Positions 52,779-63,331 of a stretch of DNA of 64,000 nt are shown one piece after another; within the stretch, counting starts at the first letter, position 1; every line of letters starts with the position of its first letter. The translations under genes were made by a program, and so were the position numbers. The stretch spans positions 1 to 64,000 of the forward strand of contig WHVA01000241.1 of assembly GCA_015179125.1 (NCBI GenBank), in the 5' to 3' direction. The notes beneath the pieces were generated by a model. The model searched no databases and was not told the origin of the DNA. It saw only the letters and a program-made list of their open reading frames with translations. Source of the stretch: Gautieria morchelliformis. Taxonomy: Eukaryota > Basidiomycota > Agaricomycetes > Gomphales > Gomphaceae.

Positions 52779-53657
52779 ATGCCCGCGCGACACCCCCTCA
52801 GAGACCTCCCACTCGACTCATTCTTGCACATCGAACACAGGGCATCGTCCAAACGACCCCTCAGCCCCAGTACCGCCCTCCTCAGCCCCAGCAAACGCCG
52901 CATACTCAGCGCTGAGGGCTTATACTCACCGGAGAAGAGGGGAAACTCTACACCCTCCAGACGGCTTTTTTCTGAATCTGTCTGTTCTCCTTCCAGTCCT
53001 GCCAGAAAGCTCGATTTCGCGGCGTTAAGCCCCCGTACCCCACGAAAGGTTGATATGAAGCCTGTACGAGACGCGTCCTCTCGTCCTCAAACACCTGTTC
53101 AGCATCCTGGTGACCTGCCCAGCCTAGCGCCTTCTCCCGAAATCGCGTCAGGTTCGGCTTCAAGCTTGTCAAGGACCTGCGACGCCCCTTCCCACTGTTC
53201 ACGTACCAACGACCGCCCCCTTCCCATGCTGATCCCTCGCGAAATGCCAACATTCGCAGATCGGCGATCAGTCCACTGGCCTGGATTTGACGTTCATCCG
53301 GATACACACATTGCCATCCCCACCTCACAGACCAATCCCCGCACGCCGGACGCGTATGTCATATATGACGAGGACGACACAAAAGAAAACGTCGGACCAT
53401 GCAAATACAGTCGGAAGAGATTGGCACTGGATGTGGGAAAACCTGGAGAGACAGCTAGGCGATGCCGAACAGAAGAGCATGCTCATGAGTCAGGCGACGT
53501 CAATATCACATCGACATTGATCACACCACAGGAAAAAGGAGCGCTGGTGTCTCAGGAGAGAGAACAAGGGAGGAGGCAGAACAAGCTTATTATGATTCGT
53601 GAGCTTGACCATGACCAGGAGTTTTACGAAGAGGAGGACGTTGAGCAACAGCTCTAA
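52779..53657 (+). CDS. Single-exon protein with CDK sites and KEN box, unknown family
   Basis: 292 aa without introns, which is rare in this window. The N-terminal third is basic with many S/T-P sites, several fitting the full CDK consensus (LSPSKRR, LSPRTPRK, YSPEKR). A KEN box (DTKENVGP, residues 202-204) and RxxL matches (RHPL at residues 4-7) are present, which are the recognition motifs of the anaphase-promoting complex. The C-terminus is acidic (DQEFYEEEDVEQQL). No folded domain recognised. The combination with two MCB boxes suggests a cell-cycle-regulated, APC/C-degraded protein such as a CDK regulator or securin-like factor; this is inference. Confidence 0.7.
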   Translation: MPARHPLRDLPLDSFLHIEHRASSKRPLSPSTALLSPSKRRILSAEGLYSPEKRGNSTPSRRLFSESVCSPSSPARKLDFAALSPRTPRKVDMKPVRDASSRPQTPVQHPGDLPSLAPSPEIASGSASSLSRTCDAPSHCSRTNDRPLPMLIPREMPTFADRRSVHWPGFDVHPDTHIAIPTSQTNPRTPDAYVIYDEDDTKENVGPCKYSRKRLALDVGKPGETARRCRTEEHAHESGDVNITSTLITPQEKGALVSQEREQGRRQNKLIMIRELDHDQEFYEEEDVEQQL

Positions 53658-54550
53658 CCAACACACAGCTACGAGTTGCCTACTGCTCGCTTTCGTTCCT
53701 TTGATATGCATGCTTCGCAATTGTTTACACCAGCCAGACCCTGCTAAATCTCAGTTATGTCACCATCCATCGTTTTGGCCTTTATTATCCCGTTTCCTTC
53801 CCATTTCGTCCTGATTATATTATCTCACGACGGCCATTCGCAGAATGTGTCACTCACCGACTGTAACGATTGCATAGATTGGACACTGAATATATTGCAC
53901 AAATAAATAATGTCTCACCTACTGTGTCAGAGGCGGAAGCCTTTTGGTCCCGAGCCGGACATTTTTGTCTCGTCCACAATCACACCCAGATGCTGCTCTC
54001 CGTGTACTCTACTGAAAAATATGAGTGTGGGCTCATTCTGCTCCCCGGATTGAGCACTATGATTATCTGTCTGTTGACCGGGCACAGTGGCACCGAATAC
54101 ACCAGGGATGGCACGGGTTCGGCCTACTTCTTCGGCCTTAGATGTCCGTGCTAATCATTGGACGCTGCCACGTAACGCCAGTCTCCGTGGACAATATGGG
54201 ACAACGTCTTTGTGTGGTTTCGTCCAAGGCACTTGTTTGTCCGCTTGAGCAGATACTGTCTCAGCTTCTCAGCATTCTTTGATGCCCCCCCAACTATACA
54301 ACAGTCCATGGTGAGTTCTTACAACAAATCACTATGCCGCCTGGTAAAAAATGACGCCCTGGTCGTTCACCTAAGAACATCCGTAAACGTGGACGGCAAG
54401 CCCAGAATCATGACCTTCGCATATTCAATACCACTAGTAGCCCCCCTGCGGAGAGTCCCCCATCAGCTCCCATCACCCCTCCAAATGAGTCTGAAGCCAT
54501 TATCACTCCAAGACGGCGTGCGTACCTAAATATGATCTACGAAGCTCACA
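53658..54550. other. Intergenic with unsupported open frames
   Basis: Frames at 53870-54154 and 54212-54529 have no recognisable domain. A third frame near 54330-54585 (RPGRSPKNIRKRGR ... ITPPNESEAIITPRRRAYLNM) looks protein-like but follows an in-frame TGA after MPPGKK, so it could be a small decayed gene or an exon whose partners I could not find. Confidence 0.35.
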
Positions 54551-54990
54551 ATGTCCCTCCCCCCGATCTCAGTACAAACCGCCAATAAACCCCTTCTCTT
54601 GGACTCCATCAAACATCTGGCGCCGGTATGTAAGAATGTCAGTCATGTACTCACCGCCAAGCTGCCGGATTGGTTTGATGCTCAGGTAAGTCATCCTCCT
54701 GATAGTTTATCTATGTGCACACTAATGTTGACTTATAGTGCAATGATTATAATCCCTACAAGGCAATCATTTCTGTGTCTATTGACCAGTTGTGGTTTGG
54801 ACATCCGAACGACACGCCCGTTGATGTCAGGGCACGGCCGTTCATCCTGTTGTGGAATGAAACATCCGAACTTTCACTCCAGGGACGTGAGACAGTGATT
54901 TTGCAAAGGAGGGTTGTTGTCCGCTTTGAATACAAGTGCCGAGGAGCCTGTGCCTTTTTATCGGACACACCTGACTCTGCGACCGAATAA
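54551..54990 (+). CDS. Hypothetical two-exon protein
   Basis: Exons 54551-54685 and 54739-54990 join in frame through a clean GTAAGT...TATAG intron of 53 bp to give 128 aa. The sequence is mixed alpha/beta-like (DSIKHLAPVCKNVSHVLTAKLPDWFD, then SIDQLWFGHPNDTPVDVRARPFILLWNE) without signal peptide or membrane segment. I do not recognise it. The good splice site and compact open frame support a real but poorly conserved gene. Confidence 0.4.
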
Positions 54991-55364
54991 TGGTAAGAGG
55001 CTCTTAGTTGGTGAAAGTGCAAGTGTGCATGCAATAAGTAGTATACATGGGAGTGAGAACATTATACAAGACAAAGATATACTTACATAACTGAATCAAT
55101 TTTGAGGATAGTATGAAAGATTAATCTTCCTGGGATGTGCCCAGCGAGAGCTTTCTATTGAGCGCAGGTTCAGATCTTTTGGTGGTGTTGGGGAGTAGGG
55201 GCTTAATGTTGAGACGGCCGGGTTATATTCGGCTGTTTGGCGGAGACAGTCTCATTCCCGGGAGACATTATTATTCGCAAAGTATAATTTGCTCGAGAAG
55301 TAAGCTTCATCCTGACCGCGCAGGAACAATATTACCCTCAAGCTTTAAAATACTGCCACTTAGA

Positions 55365-56571
55365 TTAGTTAAAGCCGCTACCTCGTCTCCCTGCGCCTGT
55401 CCGAGTCTTGGACCCAGACTTCATCTTCTGCGCTTCGCCAACTAGCTCCGCGATTAACCCATTATATGTCTCAGAGTTTTGTTGTAGCGCTTCGCGTGCT
55501 TGCAGTAAGTATGTGAGGAGGTTCGAAGTGTCGCTGGTCAATGACTGCAGCGTACTCAAATGGGCTTCCAGATTTGGAAGAGGGAGCAAAGGGAGGGTAT
55601 CTGTGCAATACGGACCCAGCTTAATATAGCTTTAATGCAGAAAAAGAAAAAGGAACCTGGATTCAAATCAAGCATCTCCGAAATTTTGGCGTCATTTAAT
55701 TTTGGTCTGGGTCCGAATCCCTGGGGTGACTGTCCACTTCGACCAGAAGGCTGAGGTGTCCCTGAGCGCGGCGTACCTGCTCGTGTATTGCTGCCAGACG
55801 GGGGATTTGAAGGTGGGGTCGGACGTGGCCCAGGTGGTGCAGACGACGGACGTGTCGTGATGTTAAGTACAGGGAGTGGCTTCCCATTCACATGAGGCAT
55901 TACCTCGTCGAGATTAATGGGAATTCCGAGAGAAATAAGATGCTGCCGCCGGATGCGAGACCGTGTCCAATTCACTGGTCGCGACACAGTTGATGGAGAC
56001 ACGTTAAATAGGGTCTGGTACAGTGTCCGGCTGATTCAAAAATTTGAATGGCGTATGTGCCACCTGTATGGCCAACTTACCTTTCAGGAGTGACCAGCAT
56101 CTGACCCAAGCCCTCAACTTCTCGAATCCCTTCGCTCGTCATAAGTTCTTCTGGATTTATAGGTGTCCATACCGGCGCCAGTAACTCCTGGACTTGCTCA
56201 GAGAGCTCCGAGGGTGGAGGTAATGGGTCTAGCCGTAGAGGTTCCCAAGTTGCAGTAGGAGACGGAGGTGTAAACCCGGGCATAGGATCTGCTTCTCGAA
56301 AGCCACTCATATCGCCATCTTCGAAGGGAATAGACTGTCCTTCATCAAAATCTCCGAAATCGTCCCCAAATCCATCGTCTTCAGCAGGCTGGACTGCTTC
56401 TCCAAAGTCAACATCGTCGAATGGCGCTGGCTCTATCTTGACAAGAGACGCGGATGGTTCTGGCGCTAGCTCTGAAATGCTGTGAAAAGCAGGAGGTGAT
56501 AATCTATCTAGCGGTGGGTGTGGAATGGCATCGCTAGGCGTATCCCAGATGGAGGTGCCCCATTCATCCAT
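55365..56571 (-). CDS. Acidic protein with DFGDF motif, possible Laa2-like AP-1 accessory
   Basis: Three exons (56571-56081, 56030-55657, 55600-55365), 366 aa. The N-terminal region is acidic and unstructured with DDVDFGEAV and DDGFGDDFGDFDEGQ; [DE]FGxF-type motifs bind the gamma-ear of AP-1 and GGA adaptors. The middle has a basic block (RSRIRRQHLISLGIPINLDEVMP) and a Pro/Ser/Gly linker; the end is a predicted coiled coil (LEAHLSTLQSLTSDTSNLLTYLLQAREALQQ). This layout fits the fungal Laa2/aftiphilin-like clathrin accessory proteins, but no diagnostic catalytic or folded domain is available to confirm it. Confidence 0.6.
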
Positions 56572-56716
56572 GTGCAGTACGTGAAGCTCGCAGCTTCAAG
56601 GTGGTTTCGACGTTTGTGGGTTTGACTCCGCGCGCGCCACTTATGTATTGACTGATAAGCAATACTTTATATCGATTGTGCTCAGGATATCAAGCCAGGT
56701 ACTGCATTGCACTACA

Positions 56717-57843
56717 TCATTCCCCTCGAAATTTAGGTGGTCGTTTCTCCTTGAAAGCCAAAAGTGCCTCATCCCGATCCTTGGAAATCAACAAGGGCTG
56801 ATAACATGCGTTCTCCAAGTCCAAGCCTGATTCAAGCGTCAATTCGGGAGCTCTGGAGATCGCCAACTTCGCAGCTCTAAGCGCAAGAGGGGCTGGCAGC
56901 TGGTACTTAGTTTGCTAATACGCTTGAGGGAATATTTAGCTCACCACTCGAAGACATCTCCCAAGCCAATTCAAGTGCTCGATCAAACGCCGTTTGTGAA
57001 GAGTCAGCAACATAGTCTACGACACCTGGAGAAAGCTAAGGATGGTATACGTCAGAAGTAGCAGCTTACGAACCCCAATCTTTCGCCTCAGATGCGGATA
57101 ACATGCGACCAGTAAAGATCAGATCCTTTGCCTTCGAAATCCCTAACAACCTTGTCGCCCTCTGAGTCCCACCAGCTCCTGGGATGATGCCCAGACGTGT
57201 TTCAGGAAGTCCAATCTTGGTGACAGAGGAGCCTATAGATGCATGACAAAGGGACTCGCCACTTGCTGAGTGGCAAGAACACACCTGCGACTCGCAAATC
57301 ACATGCAAGGCTGAGCTCAAGTCCGCCACCTAATGCAGGCCCATCAATAGCAGCGATCGTCGGCACCGGTAAATTCTCAAGCACAGCCAAAGCAGAACGT
57401 AAGTCGGCAAGAAATCTGTCGACTTGAACATTTGACATCGTCCGACGCTCGATTAGATCTGCGCCAGCACAGAAAGAGCCTGGCTCTTTGGAGCGAATAA
57501 TAAGAGTTCGAATGCTAGCCCGATTCTAATTGTGAGGAAACTGCACATTTGTAAAGGCCAATTAACCAACGAGGTGTCAAGTTGAACGGCATCCAGACAC
57601 TCTCTGAATTCCTTGGATATATTAGCGACACGGATGACGATTATCCCGTGTAAATACCTTCAACAGCCTCATGGATATCGCATTCTTACTCTGTGGTCGG
57701 TTCAAATACAGGCAAGCAATACCCCGGGCTGCGTCTGAAGACTCCAAGAATGCCTCTCCGCTGAGAGAGATAGAGAGACATCTCTTAGAAATACCAAGCG
57801 CACAACTAAACAATCGTGGTCGAATAACTTGAAGGGAAAACAT
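56717..57843 (-). CDS. Mitochondrial enoyl-CoA hydratase/isomerase (AUH-like)
   Basis: Six exons (57843-57658, 57611-57567, 57525-57285, 57232-57074, 57025-56945, 56892-56717), 295 aa. Crotonase fold: [10 protein letters not shown], the oxyanion stretch [32 protein letters not shown] with the first catalytic Glu, and [21 protein letters not shown] with the second. It ends with the typical [13 protein letters not shown]. The N-terminus ([26 protein letters not shown]) is a mitochondrial presequence. Both catalytic Glu residues argue for a hydratase; the AUH branch acts in leucine breakdown (3-methylglutaconyl-CoA), but short-chain enoyl-CoA hydratase cannot be excluded. Confidence 0.9.
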
Positions 57844-57924
57844 GGGCAGTAAGCGTTGGGTTGTATGTAGCTTGTGACACTCACGGTGTCATGAGCTACC
57901 GGCGTCAATAATCATGTCCTACTC
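57844..57924. promoter_or_regulatory. Divergent promoter, enoyl-CoA hydratase / 57925 gene
   Basis: 81 bp between start codons. Both products have mitochondrial-type N-termini, so a shared promoter could couple two mitochondrial proteins. Confidence 0.6.
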
Positions 57925-59387
57925 ATGCCTCGTTTCCTACCGACGCTTGTGCAGCGCATTAAAACTATTCAGAAGGGCCGAAAACACCAATCCCCAACGA
58001 CTCGGTCGTCTCCGTCGCGAAGCACTAGGCATTCCGTCCAGACAACACCACCATATCCCAACTTTTCACCTCACGGTCGAAAAGAGTCCATCCTCCTGGA
58101 TGATGTCAACCCCATACTGCATTCTGATGTATTTACACAACACAAACTTGCCCCATCAGTTATCCCCTCGCTTTCTGGACGTGGCAGACATTCAAACGGC
58201 AACCGTCAAGCTCGAGAGATGACAGATGGTGAATGCGACTGGTGGTCCAATCCGTATCGTGAGACGACAGTAGCTTTGTGAACTATGACTGGTATTCATA
58301 CCAACCAAGTCAGAATGTTAGCCTCCCCTCTTCGTCAGTGCATAGTTACGGAAAAGCAGTTACCCGCTGGTCAGAACAGATCATTTTCTACCTCTGCACG
58401 GTTCTAGACCTACCTTCCAGACTTTATGGTTCGGTTGGCTGCTCTCGAACTTTCTGGTCCACGACTTTCTCGGACCATAACAGCTCTCCTTCCAGATGGC
58501 GTGGAGCACTCACGGTTCCGGCGACACAACTCAGGTAAGGGATACTATATCGCCTGCCGCAAGGAATCCATAGATGAACTCGTATCGCGATGTGAGTCCC
58601 CTTCAATTTACATTGGTCATTCTCTGGTGACTGAAACGCTGTCGTAAAAGCATCCTATAAACGAATACCTGCACCGTCCAAACTCCAAGTTCACTCGCTC
58701 CTTGCCACACAAATCGGCCATCAACTTCGTCTTAAGGTTCTGCAAGAATTGGAGTTATTGGCAGAATCTTTGAGGTGTGCGCCTCAGGAGTCGCGCGAAA
58801 ACACCATTCTCAGACGCCTCACGCGCACAGAATGGGTTGAAGTCAAGACAACTGGTCGAATATCTCAGTCAGGTGCAGTGGCCGTCTTGGTGGTTCCCCC
58901 TATAAATAAGCGTACACTGTACGAAAGTCACAAGGCACAATCGTCTCGTGTTCTGCCGACGCTGCCACCTCTGTCTATTCTTCACCAAGGTCAGGTGCCT
59001 GAATCAACCTACACCGGTTCGCTGCCTACCCAGCAAGTGCCTTACTACAATGGCTTATCTCTATTTCCTTCCGCCTGTTTGCGATTACGACTTTATAAAG
59101 CACTCCAGATGGTACTACTCGTCGAGCGACGAGCTCGTTGGCGACAAAACATTCCATCACAGGTATCGAATTGTTCACCAAGTTATTCCAACAATAAATC
59201 TAGAGGAGAGAAATCTAGTCACGCATACCTGCTGCGCTCGGATCGTAATACTGTCCGTAGAACGGACAGTGCCCGTCTAGCAATTGCTCTCTGGAGGATT
59301 CGGATGTGGGAGGGTCAGGGTTGGGAAGCCGAGTTAGGAAGCTACGGTGGGTGGACGGCAGGAAAAAGTAATACCCAAATGATCTAA
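57925..59387 (+). CDS. Conserved fungal protein of unknown function, probably mitochondrial
   Basis: Four exons (57925-58258, 58322-58369, 58421-58591, 58651-59387) give 429 aa. The N-terminus MPRFLPTLVQRIKTIQKGRK is basic and amphipathic. The conserved-looking blocks are FMVRLAALEL ... ALLPDGVEHSRF, KGYYIACRKESIDEL, LLATQIGHQLRLKVLQELELLAESL, ILRRLTRTEWVEVK, GAVAVLVVPPINK and the C-terminal ARLAIALWRIRMWEGQGW. It resembles a family of unnamed Agaricomycete proteins; no catalytic motif is seen. The stop is 44 bp from the convergent beta1 stop, so the 3' ends of the two genes probably overlap in the mRNAs. Confidence 0.8.
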
Positions 59388-59431
59388 GTGTAATGAAATA
59401 TCTGCCATTCCGTGGAATACATCTACAGTGG

Positions 59432-60470
59432 TTATGTCTCAATCTCCATGGGCGCTGCTTGTACCAAAGCTTTCTTTCCTGACTCAATACCGAGGACCTC
59501 CTTCCCTTCCTATGAAGGACGAGTCAGCTGAAATTCCGGAGACGACATGATACATACCCAAAATCTTGGCAGTTCGTTGCCGGGTACAAATAGCCTCTCT
59601 ACTTTGTCCTCTGTGATGACCGCCATGCGGATAACACCACCTGATGACCCATCACGAGACATTGCAAGGGAAAGTGCTAGAAATAGGACTCTGAAGAAAG
59701 AACCTTTGCCAGACCGAAAGGAAACATACTGTTTTTTACGAAGTTTACGGTTTCATCGCGTCCCCAGCCCTCCTGATATATGGCGTCACAGTACCCATAT
59801 ACATATGTTGACCCTGACCCGCCGATCGCCCAAGGTTGGCGGAAAAGACCTCCTCCGAGAGGAATGTTGTAAACACTAGGTCCAACTTCCTTATCCCATC
59901 CAGCAACGATGATGCCAGCAGATAACTGGTCCTTGTTCTCGTAGCATAGCTTCTGGAATAGAGTTGCTGCAGTGTGCACGGGCGGAGGTGTTCCAGACTG
60001 CTGTCTAATAACTTACTATAATCAAGCCGGGCTAACTGAGCGTATGAGTAAAACACACGCACGTGTACATTTGGAGATAGTAATGCACAATATCAGCAAC
60101 AGCCTAGCAGCACGTTAGCATTAATAAGACACCATCGGCTGCATAACTGACTTGGGTATCTGCAGCGGAACCCGAACGACAGCAGTATACTCGGTCGTGT
60201 ACATGGGTCAATTTATCTGTAACGCGATTTGCCTATGCCGAGACACATCCTGAGAGAGATGAGCGAGCCAGCTTTAGATATGAAACATACAATATAGCTC
60301 CCAGTCGTTGTGCGACTGTCTGCACCAATCACGACACCCCCGTCGAACCGTACCGCCATGATTGAGGTCTACAAACGGCAGTCAACCAAGCGAGGCACTT
60401 CTTTTAGAGAAGTACGTACACCCAAGTTGACCTCTCCGGACTTCAATTGCTGCATGTCTACAGTATTCAT
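59432..60470 (-). CDS. PRE3: 20S proteasome subunit beta1 (Pre3/PSMB6)
   Basis: Seven exons (60470-60420, 60368-60291, 60232-60152, 60103-60063, 60004-59730, 59676-59558, 59509-59432), 240 aa. A short propeptide ends in NLG before the catalytic Thr ([11 protein letters not shown]), followed by [15 protein letters not shown] with the conserved Asp, and the Lys in [10 protein letters not shown]. Later family blocks are [34 protein letters not shown] and [15 protein letters not shown]. Beta1 carries the caspase-like activity of the proteasome. The Thr1, Asp17 and Lys33 positions are all kept, so the subunit should be active. It is divergent to Rpn12. Confidence 0.96.
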
Positions 60471-60561
60471 GGTGGAATATGGTAACAAATAAAGCTGACG
60501 CGTCGGTGTCGGAGAGACGCGCGTCGCGCGACTTCATTTATTCTTCGTTCTATACTCACCC
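60471..60561. promoter_or_regulatory. Divergent proteasome promoter with GACGCGTC and GACGCGCGTC
   Basis: 91 bp between the start codons of beta1 and Rpn12. It contains the palindromes GACGCGTC (60497-60504) and GACGCGCGTC (60516-60525). The same pair, in the same order, is in the alpha7/Nup82 promoter. No PACE (GGTGGCAAA) element is present. Confidence 0.75.
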
Positions 60562-61616
60562 ATGGCTGCAAAACAACTTGTTTCGTTATATCAAGAGTTA
60601 ATGCGTGCTTTCGATGCGCAACCTTCGGATTTGAAGAAATGTGGCGCCCTTCTTTTGCAGCTCAAGGTATCTAGCAGATCATTGGCTTATAGTCGTCACC
60701 TTACATGGTGGCAAGATGGGTCTCATTGAGACAGGCCTATTACTTCCTCAAGGGCAAAGAAACCTTGATGATTTGGTGGTGGCTCGTGAGTCACATGTGT
60801 GATTGCATGACGCCAGCTATTGACGTTTTCTCCAGGAGAGATACTCGAGATTGGTGCATTCTGGAGCATCCGTTCAAAGGACGTGCCGTCTTTCGATCGT
60901 TATTTCTGCCAGCTCCAGACCTTCTATAGAGATTATTGGTGGGTACCCGTCCGACACGACTATTCTCTGGCTCATCCCGTTTGCAATAGTTCTATTCTTC
61001 CACCATCTCCCCGCGAGTACCCAATCCAAGGGCTGAATTTGATTCGTCTTCTCACACAGAACCGCATTGCCGACTTCCACACAACATTAGAATCTCTTCC
61101 CTCGGAGGCACTACATGATAACCCTTTCCTCAAGCACCCTGTCAATCTTGAACGCTGGTTGATGGAGGGAAGCTACAGCAAGGTGTGGAGCGCACGAAAC
61201 GAAGCACCTGCCGACGAGTATAAGTTCTTTGTGGACAGTCTAATGGGCACCATTCGGTACGTCTAACACTTCGAAGGCGAGGGCCTATTACTGAAATGAT
61301 CCTTCAGCAACGAGATTGCAAGTTGCGAGGAAGCTGCTTACAGCAGTCTTCCCATTAAGGACGCATGCACATTATTATTCTTCAACAATCGTTCGGAACT
61401 CATGACTTTTGCACAGCAGGTGAGGTTGTTTTGACCTACTGGAATGAAGTATCCTGACCTGGTCTGCTATCGTCGTAACAGAGAGGCTGGGAAGTAGATC
61501 TCATGGGAGAGCAAATACAGTTTGCGCGGAAAGGGGAGGAAAAGATCGAAATACCCAAGCAGAAATTGATCGTCGCATCCTTGACATACGCGAGGGAACT
61601 AGAGCAGATTGTATAA
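60562..61616 (+). CDS. RPN12: 26S proteasome lid subunit Rpn12 (PSMD8)
   Basis: Six exons (60562-60666, 60716-60785, 60836-60938, 60990-61256, 61308-61419, 61482-61616), 263 aa. Recognised by LYQELMRAFDAQPSDLKKCGALLLQLKMGLIE, ILEIGAFWSIRSKDVPSFDRYFCQLQTFY, LPPSPREYPIQGLNLIRLLTQNRIADFHTTLE, and a CSN8/PSMD8-type winged-helix C-terminus (YSSLPIKDACTLLFFNN ... ELMTFAQQRGW). Rpn12 joins last in lid assembly and helps lid-base docking. The C-terminus is a helix as in the family. Confidence 0.95.
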
Positions 61617-61640
61617 AACGGGAATTTTGTAGATGCGATA

Positions 61641-61853
61641 CTACGCAAGAGTTAGTAAGTCTATTGGGTATAGCAGAAGAGGTGAATGTGAATGTAGTCT
61701 AGAGAGTGCGTTCGTCTTGTGGGCATCGAAGGAAAAGAAGGAACAGACGACCAGGCCGCTGCCAAACAAGCCAACCGGAACGCCGATAGCGGCAACCTTG
61801 AGGATGCGCAGGCGGCTGGCAGCTGTACAGTAGGTCGCACAGTACTTATTCAT
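61641..61853 (-). CDS. Possible small one-pass membrane protein
   Basis: A 70-codon frame with ATG at 61853, an Arg/Lys-flanked hydrophobic segment (ILKVAAIGVPVGLFGSGLVVCSFF) and a polar C-terminus. It lies alone in the 430 bp between the convergent Rpn12 and alpha7 genes. No family recognised; it could also be a chance frame in 3' UTR sequence. Confidence 0.3.
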   Translation of the reverse strand: MNKYCATYCTAASRLRILKVAAIGVPVGLFGSGLVVCSFFSFDAHKTNALSRLHSHSPLLLYPIDLLTLA

Positions 61854-62047
61854 GGCATGCCAAGCTGTATGTTTGGGTTGAATTGATGGGAGGAATGGGC
61901 TGCTTGCTGGGAGCCTGGGTGGTGAGTGGCAAATAGAAGAATATCTTTGCCACGGCCATTTGATTGACGCGTTGTACCGTAGATCTCGGGTGTTTGTTTC
62001 AAACTCAGCTCAGTAGGGTAATCGTCATGTCTTACTGTACTGTACTG

Positions 62048-63234
62048 TTACACCTCATCTTCAAACTGTTCAATAGCTTCCTTTGCCCTCCGTTCTGCTT
62101 CCTCTTTCAAGTCACTCGGCACTGCGAGGTGCCGTCCCTCTGTCTCGTCTCCAATCCAAGACATCTCGAGTTCAAACTCCTTGTCTTTGGCGTCATCATG
62201 CACTAAGTAGATGCTGTGACATCGGGGTGAAAGCAGAACCGGAAGAGTAAACCACCGGTGGGGTTCCGGATGTTTCGACACAGATAAGTGCACAGTCGAT
62301 ATTAGGAAAAGTAGCATGGAACAGTGATAGGTATCGGGTCAGCAAAACAAAGGATAGCTAGACGTATGGACGAGATACGAACATTCTAGCCGCCTCCATT
62401 ACAGCCTCACGCGTCGTCAACTCTGGCAACCTTAATTTTTCAAGTTCGGTCTTTGCAAGCTGACGTCCCTTGCCGACTGCGGCACCATTATATCCCTGTT
62501 CCCAATAGTTAGCAATATAACTCGTAGATTCCAACGTGAAAATTTACATAGAAGACCCCACTGGGCTCAATAACGAACAACGCAGGTCCCTCCTTGTCCA
62601 CTGCAGCGAGTATTGAGCTAATGCCGAAAGGTCGCACTGACGAATATAACGTGTACGCTTGAACATATAGTCCCAGGCGGTCGGCCACAGACTGTGAAGA
62701 TTCGTGACAGGTGTGCTCGCCTAAAACCAAGTCCAGTGCTCACTTTCAGCGTTGGTGGTGATCTATAAGTGTCTCGTAGATTCTGCGCCTCATCACGTGC
62801 TCTATTGGCAAGATGTCGCCCATCTGCTAATAATCCTGCTGTCGCCTGTACCCATCCACTTAAGCTGCTCAAGTGCGTGCTAGAGAACGAATCGACATAC
62901 CAAACCAATATGACGATCAATAGTCTGAATACGTCTATTTGCTTCAGGGACCAGTAGTTTCGAGTGAACGAGCTTTTCCACTGCGAGCACAACGCCATCT
63001 TTTACACGTAGTCCAATAGCAGTCCTGAAGAATAGAATACTAGTGAGTAACTTGTCTACATACCTAAAGGGCATCACCAACCCCGAGTTTTCTACTGCCT
63101 TGTTCGCGTATTCTACTTGGAATATGCGTCCATCTGGTGAGTACGTCGATGCGCTAAGATCATAACCTGAGAGTGTGTAAAATTCCGTAGAATATACAAA
63201 CAACAACCGTCCTACCTGTTCCAATACTAGTCAT
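62048..63234 (-). CDS. PRE10: 20S proteasome subunit alpha7 (Pre10/PSMA3)
   Basis: Seven exons (63234-63216, 63166-63082, 63024-62901, 62845-62744, 62691-62548, 62495-62383, 62213-62048), 250 aa. It starts [33 protein letters not shown], the proteasome alpha signature; [12 protein letters not shown] is the N-terminal gate helix. Alpha7 traits include [54 protein letters not shown] and the acidic C-terminal helix that binds PA28/Blm10-type activators. The first exon is only 19 bp. The last intron (62214-62382) is 169 bp, the longest clear intron in the genic half. Confidence 0.96.
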
Positions 63235-63331
63235 GTTGGAGAGAGAAACCGAAGGGTAGAATGGGACGCGTCACGTTGAAACGCGCGTCGAGATCCACCC
63301 ACACTCATCCACAACCTCCTTATCTGCCACA
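63235..63331. promoter_or_regulatory. Divergent promoter, alpha7 / Nup82, with shared motif pair
   Basis: 97 bp between start codons. GACGCGTC at 63265-63272 and ACGCGCGTC at 63281-63289, the same motif pair as in the beta1/Rpn12 promoter, with a spacer of 8 bp instead of 12 between equivalent bases. Confidence 0.75.

Noticed and set aside
61641..61853. Small ORF as an ATP synthase or cytochrome oxidase subunit
   Set aside because: One membrane segment is not enough, and the sequence does not match the small subunits I know.
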